Under the pieces are notes generated by a model, which did not search any database, was not told the origin of the DNA, and saw only the letters and a program-made list of their open reading frames with translations. Shown piece after piece: positions 47,093-56,715 of a stretch of DNA of 64,000 nucleotides. The position numbers and the translations under genes are program-made. The stretch comes from Streptomyces sp. CNH099 (lineage in GTDB: Bacteria; Actinomycetota; Actinomycetes; Streptomycetales; Streptomycetaceae), in the NCBI GenBank assembly GCA_000514715.1, contig AZWL01000011.1:162506-226505 (forward strand), written 5' to 3'. Positions within the stretch are counted from its first letter, which is position 1. Each line of letters opens with the position of its first letter.

Positions 47093-48169
47093 GTGGAGAA
47101 CGGTGGGACGAGCGGGTGGAGCGAAGGGCCGGCGCCGGGCGCGGAGGGCGTCCCGGGCGCGGGCGCGGGCGGGGTGCTGCGCTGGCGGGAGGCCGCGCGG
47201 CGGGCGCTGTACGGGCCGGAGGGCTTCTACCGCCGCCCCGGGCCCGGCGCCGGGGCGGGGGCGCACTTCCGCACGTCGGTGCACGTGTCGCCGCTGTTCG
47301 CGGCGGCGGTGGCGGAGCTGGTGCGGCGGGTGGCGCTCGCGCTGGGGCGGCCGGCGGAGCTGGACGTGGTGGACGTCGGGGCGGGGCGGGGGGAGCTGCT
47401 GACGGGGGTGCTGGCGGCGTACGAAGGACCGGGGCGGCTGCGGGCGTACGCGGTGGAGGTCGGCCCGCGGCCCGCGGGGCTGGACGAGCGGATCACGTGG
47501 CTGCCGGAGCCGCCGGCGGGGGTGCGCGGGCTGCTGTTCGCGAACGAGTGGCTGGACAACGTGCCGGTGGAGGTCGCGGAGACGGACGGGAGGGGCGTCG
47601 CCCGGTACGTGGAGGTCGCGGCGGACGGCTCGGAGCGGCTGGGTGCGGAGGTCGGCGGCGCCGACGCGGAGTGGCTGCGCCGCTGGTGGCCGCTGGCCGG
47701 CGGCCCGCCGGGCAACCGGGCGGAGATCGGCGCCCCGCGCGACGCGGCGTGGTCGGCGGCGGTCGCCACGGTGACCGCCGGCCTGGCGCTGACCGCGGAC
47801 TACGCCCACACCCGCGCCGCCCGCCCCCCGTACGGCACGCTGACGGGCTTCCGCGACGGCCGCGAGGTGCCTCCGGTCCCGGACGGCAGCTCCGACGTGA
47901 CGGCGCATGTGGCGCTGGACGCGGTGGCCGCCGCACCGGAGCGGGAGGGGCGGGGCGGGCGGCCGGTGCTGCTGTCGCAGCGGGAGGCGCTGCGGGGGCT
48001 CGGGCTCGACGGGAGCCGGCCGCCCCTGGCGCTGGCGTCGACCGACCCCGCCGGCTACCTGCGCCGGCTCGCCGCCGCCGGGCAGGCCGCCGAGCTGCTG
48101 GACCCCGCGGGGCTCGGCGGCTTCACGTGGCTGGCCCACCACGTGGGCATCGCGCCGGTCCTCCCCTGA
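47093..48169 (+). CDS. MidA/NDUFAF7-type SAM-dependent methyltransferase
   Basis: A 358-residue class I methyltransferase. [10 protein letters not shown] and [13 protein letters not shown] match the N-terminal signature of MidA/NDUFAF7 proteins. The SAM-binding motif DVGAGRGE is at about 94-101, and the [13 protein letters not shown] motif follows. In eukaryotes this family dimethylates an arginine of the complex I subunit NDUFS2 (NuoD). GTG 47093 has GGAGG eight bases upstream; an in-frame ATG at 47060 lacks one. A nuoD paralogue lies 7.3 kb away. Confidence 0.82.
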   Translation: MENGGTSGWSEGPAPGAEGVPGAGAGGVLRWREAARRALYGPEGFYRRPGPGAGAGAHFRTSVHVSPLFAAAVAELVRRVALALGRPAELDVVDVGAGRGELLTGVLAAYEGPGRLRAYAVEVGPRPAGLDERITWLPEPPAGVRGLLFANEWLDNVPVEVAETDGRGVARYVEVAADGSERLGAEVGGADAEWLRRWWPLAGGPPGNRAEIGAPRDAAWSAAVATVTAGLALTADYAHTRAARPPYGTLTGFRDGREVPPVPDGSSDVTAHVALDAVAAAPEREGRGGRPVLLSQREALRGLGLDGSRPPLALASTDPAGYLRRLAAAGQAAELLDPAGLGGFTWLAHHVGIAPVLP

Positions 48170-48361
48170 CGCCGCGGGCCCGGCGCGTACGCGGGCGGCG
48201 TCCGGTCCGGTACGCCCAGCCGTCCGGCACGGCACAGCGCCCCCGTGCCCACCCGTCCCCGCCCGTCCGCACCCGCGCGTCGCATGCACATGCGGCGGCG
48301 GTGGCGGCGGCACCCGTGTCCGCGCCCGTACGCCCCCTCACCGCACAGCCGCTCCGGCGGG

Positions 48362-49525
48362 TCACACCTGGGGCAGGGAGTCCAGCTCCACCTCCGCCCG
48401 CGCCACCGCCCGCGCGTCCGCGTCGATCGACCGCCGCAGCGCCTCGTGCAGGCTGGCCGGCGTCAGGACGCCGACGAAGTGCCCCGACTCCTCGTCGTCC
48501 ACCACCGCGATCCACCCCGCGTCGTACTGCAGCATCGTCGCGAACGCCCTCTTCAGGCTCGCGCCCAGCGGCAGCCAGGCGTCCATCCGCCGCGCGTAGT
48601 CCGACACGGCGCCGCCCTTGGCGATCTCGTCCGACCCGACCCACCCGTGCAGTTCGCCGTCCTCGTCCAGCACGACCGCCCACCGCGCGCCCCGGTCCCG
48701 CAGCGCCGCGGCCGCGCTCCGCGCGTCGTCGTCGAGCCGGACCACGGGCGGCTCCTCCAGGTCACCGCGCTCGATCTCCGTCACCGACAGCCGCTTCAAC
48801 CCCCGGTCCGCGCCGACGAAGTCGGCGACGTACGGGGTCGCGGGCGCGCCCAGGACCACCGCCGGCGAGTCGAACTGCTCGATCCTCCCGTCCCCGAAGA
48901 CCGCGATGCGGTCGCCGAGCCGCACGGCCTCCTCGATGTCGTGCGTGACGAAGAGCACGGTCTTGCGCATCCGCGCCTGCAGCTTCAGGAACTCGTTCTG
49001 CAGGTGCTCCCGCACCACCGGGTCCACCGCCCCGAACGGCTCGTCCATCAGCAGCACCGGCGGGTCCGCCGCCAGCGCCCGGGCCACGCCAACGCGCTGC
49101 CGCTGGCCGCCGGAGAGCCGGTCGGGGTAGCGGCGGCCGTGTTCTTCCGGGTCGAGGCCGACCAGGTCCAGCAGCTCCGCCGCCCGCTTCAGCCGCTTCT
49201 CGCGCGGCCAGCCCAGCAGGTGCGGCACGGTCGCGGTGTTGTCGAGGACGGTCTTGTGCGGGAAGAGGCCGACGTTCTGGATGCAGTAGCCGATGTGGCG
49301 GCGCAGTCGGACGGGGTCGGCGGCCATGATGTCCGCACCGTCGACCTCGATGCGGCCGGCGGTGGGCTCGATGAGCCGGTTGACCATCTTCAGCGTGGTC
49401 GTCTTGCCGCAGCCGGACGGACCGACCAGCGTCACCAGCTCGCCCTCGGCGGCCTCGAACGACAGGTCGTTCACCGCGTTGGTCCCGTCGGGGTACCGCT
49501 TGGTCACGTGCTCGAATCGGATCAT
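48362..49525 (-). CDS. opuCA: Osmoprotectant ABC transporter ATP-binding protein (OpuCA/ProV-type)
   Basis: A 387-residue ATPase of the QAT family for glycine betaine, carnitine or choline. Walker A GPSGCGKT (35-42), LSGGQRQRVGVARAL, Walker B PVLLMDEPFGAVDP, and two C-terminal CBS domains (about 250-370) that sense ionic strength. It is divergent from the permease gene by 83 bp rather than in one operon with it. Confidence 0.93.
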   Translation of the reverse strand: MIRFEHVTKRYPDGTNAVNDLSFEAAEGELVTLVGPSGCGKTTTLKMVNRLIEPTAGRIEVDGADIMAADPVRLRRHIGYCIQNVGLFPHKTVLDNTATVPHLLGWPREKRLKRAAELLDLVGLDPEEHGRRYPDRLSGGQRQRVGVARALAADPPVLLMDEPFGAVDPVVREHLQNEFLKLQARMRKTVLFVTHDIEEAVRLGDRIAVFGDGRIEQFDSPAVVLGAPATPYVADFVGADRGLKRLSVTEIERGDLEEPPVVRLDDDARSAAAALRDRGARWAVVLDEDGELHGWVGSDEIAKGGAVSDYARRMDAWLPLGASLKRAFATMLQYDAGWIAVVDDEESGHFVGVLTPASLHEALRRSIDADARAVARAEVELDSLPQV

Positions 49526-49608
49526 GTTTCCTCATTCTGCCCCGGCCTCCGCCTCCGGTGTCGGTGGCGGAGGGTCTAATGGAGCTGCCTACGGGAAGGA
49601 GCGGTGGC

Positions 49609-50397
49609 GTGAAGGCCTCCAGCTGCCTGGCAGCGAACGAGTGGATCTGCGGTGAATACGTCCGCAGCCGCAGCGACGAGCTCGTCGACGCCACGGTCCA
49701 GCACGTCTGGATCACGCTGGCGTCCGTGGGGATCGGCCTGCTGGTCTCCTTTCCGCTGGCGCTGGTCGCCCGCCGCTGGCGGGTGCTGACGGGCCCGGTG
49801 CTCGGCCTGACGACGGTGCTGTACACGATTCCGTCGCTCGCCATGTTCTCGCTGCTGGTCCCGCTCATGGGCATCTCGGCGTCCGTCGTCGTCACCGGCC
49901 TCGTGCTCTATTCGCTGACGATCCTCATCCGCAACCTGCTGACGGGGCTCGACGCCGTCCCGGCGGACACCCGGGAGGCGGCGCGCGGCATGGGCTACGG
50001 GCAGACGCGGCTGCTGTTCACCGTCGAGCTGCCGCTCGCGCTGCCCGCCGTCATGGCCGGGCTGCGGATAGCGACGGTGTCGACGATCGCGATGACGACG
50101 GTCGGCGGAATCATGGGCTACGGCGGCCTGGGCAACCTCATCGTCGAGGGCATGCGCAGCCTGTTCAAGGCCCAGGTGCTGACGGCGTCGGTGCTGTGCG
50201 TGCTGCTCGCCGTCCTGGCGGACCTGCTGCTGCTGGGTCTGCAGCGGCTGCTGACGCCGTGGGCGCGCGCGCAGCGCGGCGGCGGCACGGGCGGCAGGGG
50301 CGGCGGTGGCGACAGCCGGGGCAGGTTCGGCAGGGTCGGCAGGGTCGGCAGGTTCCGTACACGGGCGGCCGCGGCGCGGAAGGAGGCGGCGGCCTGA
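49609..50397 (+). CDS. opuCB: Osmoprotectant ABC transporter permease
   Basis: A 262-residue BPD-type inner-membrane subunit with five to six helices. The EAA loop appears as DTREAARGMGYGQTRLLFTVELPLALPAVMAG. GTG 49609 has GGAAGGAG eight bases upstream, so the earlier ATG at 49558 is not preferred. The C-terminal tail contains repeated GRF/GRV units encoded by four 9-bp repeats. It overlaps the next permease by one base (TGATG). Confidence 0.92.
   Translation: MKASSCLAANEWICGEYVRSRSDELVDATVQHVWITLASVGIGLLVSFPLALVARRWRVLTGPVLGLTTVLYTIPSLAMFSLLVPLMGISASVVVTGLVLYSLTILIRNLLTGLDAVPADTREAARGMGYGQTRLLFTVELPLALPAVMAGLRIATVSTIAMTTVGGIMGYGGLGNLIVEGMRSLFKAQVLTASVLCVLLAVLADLLLLGLQRLLTPWARAQRGGGTGGRGGGGDSRGRFGRVGRVGRFRTRAAAARKEAAA
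50320..50355. repeat. Four 9-bp tandem units in the permease tail
   Basis: GGCAGGTTC, GGCAGGGTC, GGCAGGGTC, GGCAGGTTC in direct succession encode a basic GRFGRVGRVGRF cytoplasmic segment. Confidence 0.9.
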
Positions 50398-51185
50398 TGG
50401 GCACCATCGCGGACGCGTGGACGTGGCTGACCACGGGGTCGAACTGGTCGGGGCCGGGCGGCATCGGCGTGCGCCTGGGCGAGCACCTGTACCTGACGGG
50501 CATGTCGCTGGCCATCGCCTGCGCCATCGCGCTGCCGGTCGCGTGCTGGCTGGGCCACATCGGCAAGGGCGGCACCCTCGCGATCAACATCTCGAACGTG
50601 GGCCGGGCCGTGCCCACGCTCGCGGTGCTCGGGCTGCTCCTGCTCACCCCGCTGCGGATGCACGGGGACTGGCCGACGGTCATCGCGCTGGTGCTGTTCG
50701 CGGTGCCGCCGCTGCTGACGAACGCGTACGTGGGCATCCGCGAGGCCGACCGGGACGTGGTGGAGGCGGCGCGGGGCATGGGCATGTCCGGGCCGCAGCT
50801 GCTGGGCCGGGTGGAGCTGCCGCTGGGCTACCCGCTGGTGATGACCGGCCTGCGGTCGGCGACGGTGCAGGTCGTCGCGACGGCCACGCTGGCGGCCATC
50901 GCGGGCGGTGGCGGGCTCGGCCGCATCATCACCGCCGGCTTCCGGACGTACAACACCCCGCAGGTGGTGGCCGGCGCCTTCCTGGTGGCGGTGCTGGCCC
51001 TGGTGCTGGAGGGCGTGCTCGTCATCGCCGAGCGCCTCCTCGACCCGATGCGCGGCCGCCGCACCGACGGGCGCGCCAGCGGGCGCCGTACGCCGGCGGG
51101 CGGCCCGGGGACGCCGACGGCACCGGGAGCGAAGGAGACGGACGTACCGGCGGGGGAGCAGAAGCCGGCGCCGGCGCCGCTGTAG
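50397..51185 (+). CDS. opuCD: Osmoprotectant ABC transporter permease, second subunit
   Basis: A 262-residue homologous permease with six helices and EAA loop DVVEAARGMGMSGPQLLGRVELPLGYPLVMTG. It forms the heterodimeric membrane channel with the preceding gene. The C-terminal 40 residues are hydrophilic and Pro/Gly-rich. Confidence 0.92.
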   Translation: MGTIADAWTWLTTGSNWSGPGGIGVRLGEHLYLTGMSLAIACAIALPVACWLGHIGKGGTLAINISNVGRAVPTLAVLGLLLLTPLRMHGDWPTVIALVLFAVPPLLTNAYVGIREADRDVVEAARGMGMSGPQLLGRVELPLGYPLVMTGLRSATVQVVATATLAAIAGGGGLGRIITAGFRTYNTPQVVAGAFLVAVLALVLEGVLVIAERLLDPMRGRRTDGRASGRRTPAGGPGTPTAPGAKETDVPAGEQKPAPAPL

Positions 51186-51349
51186 GGTGCGGCGGCACGT
51201 CGCGCGCAGCGCCGGGCCGCGCCGCGGCACGCGACGGCGGGCGTGCGCATAAGACGTCGGCATTCTCCTCCGCAGACCCGACCCAACCGAATCGCACGCA
51301 ACCTCATATCCGTTCGCAAAGCCTTGCCACGCATACCGACTCCCTACGG

Positions 51350-52339
51350 ATGGAGAACCCCTTGATCACCAACCGCGTTCGAGCCCGCGCCGCCGCCTCG
51401 GTGCTGGCCGCGGCCGCCCTGACCGCGGGGCTCGCGGCCTGCGGCGGCGACAGCCTGGAGGAGAAGGGCGGCTCGGACTCCCCGGACGACGACAAGTCGT
51501 CTCTGGTGGTGGGCCAGGCCGGCTTCACGGTCTCGACGGTCACCGCCGAGCTGTACTCGGCCATGCTGAAGGACGCCGGCTACGACGTCACGATAAAGAA
51601 GCTGGAGAACCGCGAGCTGTACGAGCCGGAGCTGGAGAAGGGCAGCATCGACGTCTTCCCCGAGTACGCCGCCACCCTCGCCGAGTTCCTCAACGCGAAG
51701 GAGAACGGTGCCGAGGCGCCGGAGAAGAACCCCGTCGCGTCGAACGACGTCGACGAGACCGTTGCGGAACTGCGGAAGCTCGCCGAGCCCCGCGGCCTGA
51801 AGATCCTCTCCGCCGGCGACGCCGTCGACCAGAACGCCTTCGCCGTCTCCCAGGACTTCGCCGACGAGAACAACCTCAAGACGCTCACCGACCTCGGCAA
51901 GACCGGCGACCCGATCCGCCTCGCGGCCGGCGACGAGTGCCCGGAGCGCCCGTTCTGCGAGCCGGGCCTGGAGAACACGTACGACATCGACATCACGAAG
52001 ATCGACCCCCTCGGCGTCGGCACCCCGGCGGCCAAGCAGTCGGTCCAGGACGGCACCAACCAACTGGTCCTGACGACCACCACGGACGCCACCCTGGACG
52101 ACTTCGGCCTGGTGCTGCTGGAGGACGACAAGGGCCTGCAGAACGCGGACAACATCCTCCCGGTCCTCAACGCCGACGCGGCCGACGACAAGGAGATCGA
52201 GACCACGCTGGACAAGCTCACCCGGGTGCTGACGACGGAGGACCTGATCGAGCTGAACCGCAAGGTCGACGCGGAACGGATGAAGCCGGCGGACGCGGCG
52301 AAGGAGTACCTGGAAGAGAAGAACCTGATCGGCTCCTGA
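51350..52339 (+). CDS. opuCC: Osmoprotectant-binding lipoprotein (OpuCC-type)
   Basis: A 329-residue substrate-binding protein. The lipoprotein signal ends in the lipobox LAAC (Cys31), and mature sequence continues with an acidic linker and SLVVGQAGFTVSTVTAELYSAML. KLENRELYEPELEKGSIDVFPEYAATL is typical of the QAT binding proteins for quaternary amines. ATG at 51350 is used; a TTG at 51362 with GGAG upstream is a real alternative. It follows the permeases by 164 bp and has its own strong terminator. Confidence 0.92.
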   Translation: MENPLITNRVRARAAASVLAAAALTAGLAACGGDSLEEKGGSDSPDDDKSSLVVGQAGFTVSTVTAELYSAMLKDAGYDVTIKKLENRELYEPELEKGSIDVFPEYAATLAEFLNAKENGAEAPEKNPVASNDVDETVAELRKLAEPRGLKILSAGDAVDQNAFAVSQDFADENNLKTLTDLGKTGDPIRLAAGDECPERPFCEPGLENTYDIDITKIDPLGVGTPAAKQSVQDGTNQLVLTTTTDATLDDFGLVLLEDDKGLQNADNILPVLNADAADDKEIETTLDKLTRVLTTEDLIELNRKVDAERMKPADAAKEYLEEKNLIGS

Positions 52340-52349
52340 GGAGAGCGGC

Positions 52350-52382
52350 CCCGCCGGGCCCGGAACACCCGGGCCCGGCGGG
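52350..52382 (+). terminator. Terminator of the opuC operon
   Basis: CCCGCCGGGCCCGG and CCGGGCCCGGCGGG form a 14-bp perfect stem with a five-base loop just after the opuCC stop. Confidence 0.75.
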
Positions 52383-52486
52383 CCCGTCCCGGACACCTCC
52401 GCGGAGGGTGTGCAACCGATCCGGCTCGGGCGGCAACCAACTCATGCGCAGGGCGCACACCCCCCACCACCCGGAGTTGGTCGACC

Positions 52487-53740
52487 ATGGCACCCGACAA
52501 GCCCAGCACCCGCCACCCCGCCCGCGGCCGCGCCGCTCGCCGCCGGCGCACCGCCGCGCTCACCGCCGCCTGTCTGACGGCCCTCGGCGCCGCGGCCGCC
52601 ACGCTGACGGCCCAGGGCACCGCCCACGGCGAGGAGTCCGCACCGGCGCCGGCGTCGGCGCCGGCGTCGGCGTCGGCATCCGCGCCGCTGGCGTGCGGCG
52701 ACGGTTCGTACCACGCGGAAGCGGTGAAGAACGGCAGCACGTGGACCGCCCGCCGGGGCGGCTCGGTCCTCTACACCGGCGACGACATGCTGTCCGCCAT
52801 GAGCGCCGCCGTCGGCAGCCTCACCCCGGGCCGCACGGCCAAGGAGCGCGTCGTCGTCCGCGGCTCCGGCACGATGAGCGCCAACGCCCGCCTCTCCCTC
52901 CCCAGCCACACCGCCCTCGACGTCTGCGGCACCATCGACGTCACCGGCTCCGGCTCCGGCGACCGGGCGCCCGTCTACTCCCGCGGCACGACGAACGTCG
53001 AGGTCCAGCACCTGAACGTCACCGGCAGCCCGCTGTACGGCATCTTCATGCGCAACGTCACGGACGTCCGCCTCGGCGAGATCGACATGCGCCTGTCCGG
53101 CGGCCTCGGCATCCGCATCGACAACCGCGGCGACACCAGCGTCCCCAGCCGGAACATCCGGATCGACAACGTCTACGTCTCCGGGACGAGCAACCACGGC
53201 GTCGAGACCTACGGCGTGGACGACCTCACCATCGGCACGGTCACGGCCCGCAACACCGGCTACTCGGGCCTGCTGCTCAACGAGACCACCAACGCCACCA
53301 TCGGCACGGTCGACGCCGTGGGCGCGGGCACGGGCACGGGCTACGCCGCCTTCCGCATGGCCAACCGCAACGGCCGCGTCGGCGGCAGCTACCCGACCAA
53401 CATCCACGTCGGCCAGGTCATCGCCCGCGGCGGCGGACGCGGCGTCTTCTGCGTCTCCGAGAGCGGCGGCGCGGTCATCGACCGCGTCGACATCGCCGAC
53501 ACGGGAAGCAACGCGATCCTCCTGGAGAACTGCTACAACGTCACCATCGCCGGCCAGAGCGGCACGGTCGCCGGCCCCGGGGACATCCGCATCGCGGCCC
53601 GCTCGGAGTTCGCGAACTCCCGAGACATCACGCTGCAGAACCTGACGGTGACGAACTCCGCCCTCAACGAGAGCCCCTGCGCCGACAACCTGACGGTGCG
53701 CAACGTCCAACTCGTCAACTCCAGCCGGAACACCTGCTGA
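52487..53740 (+). CDS. Secreted parallel beta-helix (pectate-lyase-like) protein
   Basis: A 417-residue exported protein. A basic lead and hydrophobic stretch (about 19-42) form a Sec/Tat-compatible signal peptide with cleavage near AHG-EE. An Ala/Pro/Ser linker follows, then successive beta-helix turns with asparagine-rich repeats (for example TTNVEVQHLNVTGSPLYGIFMRN, NIRIDNVYVSGTSNHGVE, TIGTVTARNTGYSGLLL). Cys pairs at 69, 143, 319 and near the end may form disulfides. This fold suits a polysaccharide lyase or carbohydrate-binding protein, but catalytic residues are not evident. Confidence 0.8.
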   Translation: MAPDKPSTRHPARGRAARRRRTAALTAACLTALGAAAATLTAQGTAHGEESAPAPASAPASASASAPLACGDGSYHAEAVKNGSTWTARRGGSVLYTGDDMLSAMSAAVGSLTPGRTAKERVVVRGSGTMSANARLSLPSHTALDVCGTIDVTGSGSGDRAPVYSRGTTNVEVQHLNVTGSPLYGIFMRNVTDVRLGEIDMRLSGGLGIRIDNRGDTSVPSRNIRIDNVYVSGTSNHGVETYGVDDLTIGTVTARNTGYSGLLLNETTNATIGTVDAVGAGTGTGYAAFRMANRNGRVGGSYPTNIHVGQVIARGGGRGVFCVSESGGAVIDRVDIADTGSNAILLENCYNVTIAGQSGTVAGPGDIRIAARSEFANSRDITLQNLTVTNSALNESPCADNLTVRNVQLVNSSRNTC

Positions 53741-53815
53741 CGCCTACCCGTGGTGTCCCGGGGCCTCGGTTACCCGACACACTGGAAGGCCGCCCGCGCC
53801 GCGAGGCCGTTGCCG

Positions 53816-54262
53816 TCATCCGGTGTAGTCCGTGATCGTGTAGCAGGACTCCTCGTCGACGGCGTTGCGGTCCGGGTCGATGCTGACCGAGACCGGGTGC
53901 CCGTTCTCGTTGTCGAACTCGGCTTCGGCCCGGTGCGCGCCGTCCGCCCGCGCCTGCTCGTACTCCTGGACGATGCCGGCGAGCGTCGGTGCGTCCTGCC
54001 GCCCTGCCGCGGACACGCGGGCCGCTTCGTCCAGCGGCTTCAGCTGCCGGACCCTGCCGTTCTCGACGCCGACGCGGTATGTGCCGAGGAAGCCGCGCTC
54101 GCCGCAGCGCGATTCCACGGTGAAGGAGTAGCCGGCGGTTTCCTGCCAGCCGGGGGCTGTGCCTTCGGAACGGGCGGGCGTGTCCTGGGCACAGGCCGTC
54201 AGGACACCGAACGCGGCGAGCACGGTCAGGGTCGCTTCCCTGCGGGAGTTTCTCCGGTTCAT
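53816..54262 (-). CDS. Putative lipoprotein, DUF6174-like
   Basis: A 148-residue protein. Starting at ATG 54262, the signal MNRRNSRREATLTVLAAFGVLTAC ends in a lipobox with Cys24. The mature part (GYSFTVESRCGERGFLGTYRVGVENGRV, then NENGHPVSVSIDPDRNAVDEESCYTITDY) resembles the small DUF6174 family, with two cysteines that may pair. The frame opens earlier but the added lead is disordered. The function is unknown. Confidence 0.75.
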   Translation of the reverse strand: MNRRNSRREATLTVLAAFGVLTACAQDTPARSEGTAPGWQETAGYSFTVESRCGERGFLGTYRVGVENGRVRQLKPLDEAARVSAAGRQDAPTLAGIVQEYEQARADGAHRAEAEFDNENGHPVSVSIDPDRNAVDEESCYTITDYTG

Positions 54263-54486
54263 GCCACTGGGACGGGCCGCGGCGCCCGGCGGATCCGTCA
54301 GGGCTCCGCTGCCTGCCGTTGCGGCGGGCGCCCACCTCCCGCCCCGCGTTCGGTCCGGACCGCGGGACCGGGCCCGGTCTCCGGGGGTGGTCGGGGCGGG
54401 GGTGTCGGGTGGGTGGGACGTAACTGGCGGGAAACGATCGGTTCTGGGCTGCTCCATTTGGGACATCTCCGCGGTAAGTTGCCGCC

Positions 54487-55449
54487 ATGCCTCGTGGACG
54501 CCACCGCTTCTCGTCGCCGATGCGCGGGCTCCTGCCGCCCGTGTCCTTCGCCGTGGTCGCGCTGGGTTGCGCCGCCGGGGCGTGGCTGGTTTCCGGCGAC
54601 GGGTCGGCCGTGCGGTGGCTTGCCGTGGGGGCGGCCGGGGCCGCGGTGGGGGCTTCGGCGCTGTTGCGGTTGCGGGATCGTACGGCCGCCCTCCAGGTCA
54701 CCGAGGCCACCGGAGCCCGCGCGCGGGCCGAGCGGCGGCACGAGGAGCAGCTGGCCGAGCTGAAGGGCGACCTCGAAGAGGCCCGTCGCATCCGCGGGGA
54801 GCTGGAGAAGCGGCTCGGGGCGCGGCACGTCGACCTCGCCCGGCTGCGTACGGATCACGCGGCGCTGCTCGCGCGGTACGCCACCGCCGAGTCCGAGCGC
54901 GCCTCCGCGCTCGAAGGGCGGCGGCAGTTGGCCATCGAGGCCGCGACGCCCGTGAAGCAGCTGCCGCCCGTCGGCGGTCAGCCGCAGGCGCGGCCGCCCT
55001 CCCCCGCCACGTACCTGCGCGCCTCCCGCGCCCTCGACGACCTCGCCGGCAACGCCGCGCGCCAGGGCCACGGGCAGACCCACGAGCAGGCGCCCTCCGG
55101 CGACGCCGCCGGCTTCAGCTACTTCGCCCCGACCAGGCGGCCGGTTCCGCCCGGCCAGCGCCGTGCCGGCGGCTCCCCGCGGGCGGACCGCGGCCCGGCC
55201 GGCAGCGGCCACCGTCCCGCGCCCGAGGAGCCCGGCGACCCCGGCGCCGACCTCGCCGACGTCGTCGGGCCCGAGGTCCTCGCCGAAGCCGGGGCCCGGG
55301 CCGAAGCCGACGACGGTGCCGAAGCCGCGGGCCAGGCCGGCTCCGGTGTCGTCCCCGCGGCCTCCGGCGACGGCGACGACACCGATGACCCCGACGACGA
55401 CCCGCACGGGCCCGTCGGCCCCGTCATCGACCTGGAGCAGGCCAGCTGA
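54487..55449 (+). CDS. Membrane-anchored coiled-coil protein of unknown function
   Basis: A 320-residue protein: two transmembrane helices (about residues 15-35 and 40-58) followed by a long charged coiled coil (about 70-140, TGARARAERRHEEQLAELKGDLEEARRIRGELEKRL), then a disordered Pro/Ala/Asp-rich tail. No enzymatic motif. It is convergent with nuoD2, with 24 bp between stops. I do not recognise the family. Confidence 0.7.
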   Translation: MPRGRHRFSSPMRGLLPPVSFAVVALGCAAGAWLVSGDGSAVRWLAVGAAGAAVGASALLRLRDRTAALQVTEATGARARAERRHEEQLAELKGDLEEARRIRGELEKRLGARHVDLARLRTDHAALLARYATAESERASALEGRRQLAIEAATPVKQLPPVGGQPQARPPSPATYLRASRALDDLAGNAARQGHGQTHEQAPSGDAAGFSYFAPTRRPVPPGQRRAGGSPRADRGPAGSGHRPAPEEPGDPGADLADVVGPEVLAEAGARAEADDGAEAAGQAGSGVVPAASGDGDDTDDPDDDPHGPVGPVIDLEQAS

Positions 55450-55473
55450 GCGGGGATTCGCCCGCGTTTCTCC

Positions 55474-56682
55474 TCACTTGTCGATGTCCCCGACCACGAA
55501 GAACATCGACCCCAGGATCGCCACCATGTCCGGCACCAGCGTCCCCGGCAGCAGCTCGGTCAGCGCCTGTATGTTGTTGTACGACGCGGAGCGCAGCTTC
55601 AGCCGGTACGGCGTCTTCTCGCCCTTCGACACCAGGTAGTAGCCGTTCAGCCCCAGCGGGTTCTCCGTCCAGGCGTACGTCTCCCCCTCCGGCGCCTTCA
55701 GCACCTTCGGCAGTCGCTGGTTCACCGGCCCCGGCGGCAGCTCCGCCAGCCGGTCCAGGCAGGCGTCGGCCAGGTCGAGGGAGTTGTGCGTCTGCGCCAG
55801 CAGCACCTCGAAGCGCGCGAGGCAGTCGCCCTCCTCGCGGGTGACGACGCGCAGCGTGCCGCCCAGTTCCCCGTACGCCAGATACGGCTCGTCGCGGCGC
55901 AGGTCGAAGTCCACCCCCGAGGCGCGCCCGATGGGCCCGCTCACGCCGTACGCGTGCACGGTCTGCGGCGGCAGTACGCCGACGCCGCGCGTGCGGCCGC
56001 GGAAGATCTCGTTGCCGAGCACCAGCCGGTCGAAGACGTCCATCCGCGCCCGCGCCGCCCGTACGGCCGCGCGTGCCCGGTCCGTCCAGCCGGCGGGCAG
56101 TTCGTCCTTGAGGCCGCCGACGCGGTTGAACATGTAGTGCATGCGCCCGCCGGAGACCTCCTCCATGACGGCCTGGAGGTCCTCGCGCTCGCGGAAGGCG
56201 TAGAAGATGGGGGTGATGCCGCCGAGTTCGAGGGGGTACGAGCCGAGGAACATCAGGTGGTTGAGGACCCGGTTCAGCTCGGCGAGCAGCGTACGCAGCC
56301 ACACCGCCCGCTCCGGCACCTCCATGCCGAGCATGCGCTCGACGGCCAGGACCACGCCCAGCTCGTTGGAGAAGGCCGACAGCCAGTCGTGGCGGTTGGC
56401 GAGGACGAGGATCTGGCGGTAGTCGCGGGCTTCGAAGAGCTTCTCCGCGCCGCGGTGCATGTAGCCGATGACCGGTTCCGCGCTGACGACGCGCTCGCCG
56501 TCGACGACCAGGCGCAGGCGCAGCACGCCGTGGGTGGAGGGGTGCTGCGGGCCGATGTTGAGCACCATGTCGGTCTGCTCGGCCGCACCGCCGATGCCGA
56601 CCGTCAGCGGTGCGGTGCCCCCGGCGGCGGGGGCGTGGGCGGCGTCTCCGGTGGCGGCGTCTCCGGTGGGCGCGGCAGTCAT
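55474..56682 (-). CDS. nuoD2: NADH-quinone oxidoreductase subunit D paralogue (NuoD2)
   Basis: A 402-residue 49-kDa-type subunit. [29 protein letters not shown] (Arg77 corresponds, I believe, to the methylated arginine of NDUFS2 near cluster N2), [13 protein letters not shown] and the C-terminal [14 protein letters not shown] are all conserved. It stands alone: no other nuo gene is near, as in other Streptomyces where it is an extra copy beside the complete nuoA-N operon. It may serve a partial or alternative complex I. The N-terminal 30 residues are Ala-rich. Confidence 0.92.
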   Translation of the reverse strand: MTAAPTGDAATGDAAHAPAAGGTAPLTVGIGGAAEQTDMVLNIGPQHPSTHGVLRLRLVVDGERVVSAEPVIGYMHRGAEKLFEARDYRQILVLANRHDWLSAFSNELGVVLAVERMLGMEVPERAVWLRTLLAELNRVLNHLMFLGSYPLELGGITPIFYAFREREDLQAVMEEVSGGRMHYMFNRVGGLKDELPAGWTDRARAAVRAARARMDVFDRLVLGNEIFRGRTRGVGVLPPQTVHAYGVSGPIGRASGVDFDLRRDEPYLAYGELGGTLRVVTREEGDCLARFEVLLAQTHNSLDLADACLDRLAELPPGPVNQRLPKVLKAPEGETYAWTENPLGLNGYYLVSKGEKTPYRLKLRSASYNNIQALTELLPGTLVPDMVAILGSMFFVVGDIDK

Positions 56683-56715
56683 GGTGCCGAGCCTAGCGGG
56701 CGTACGAACCGTGCC

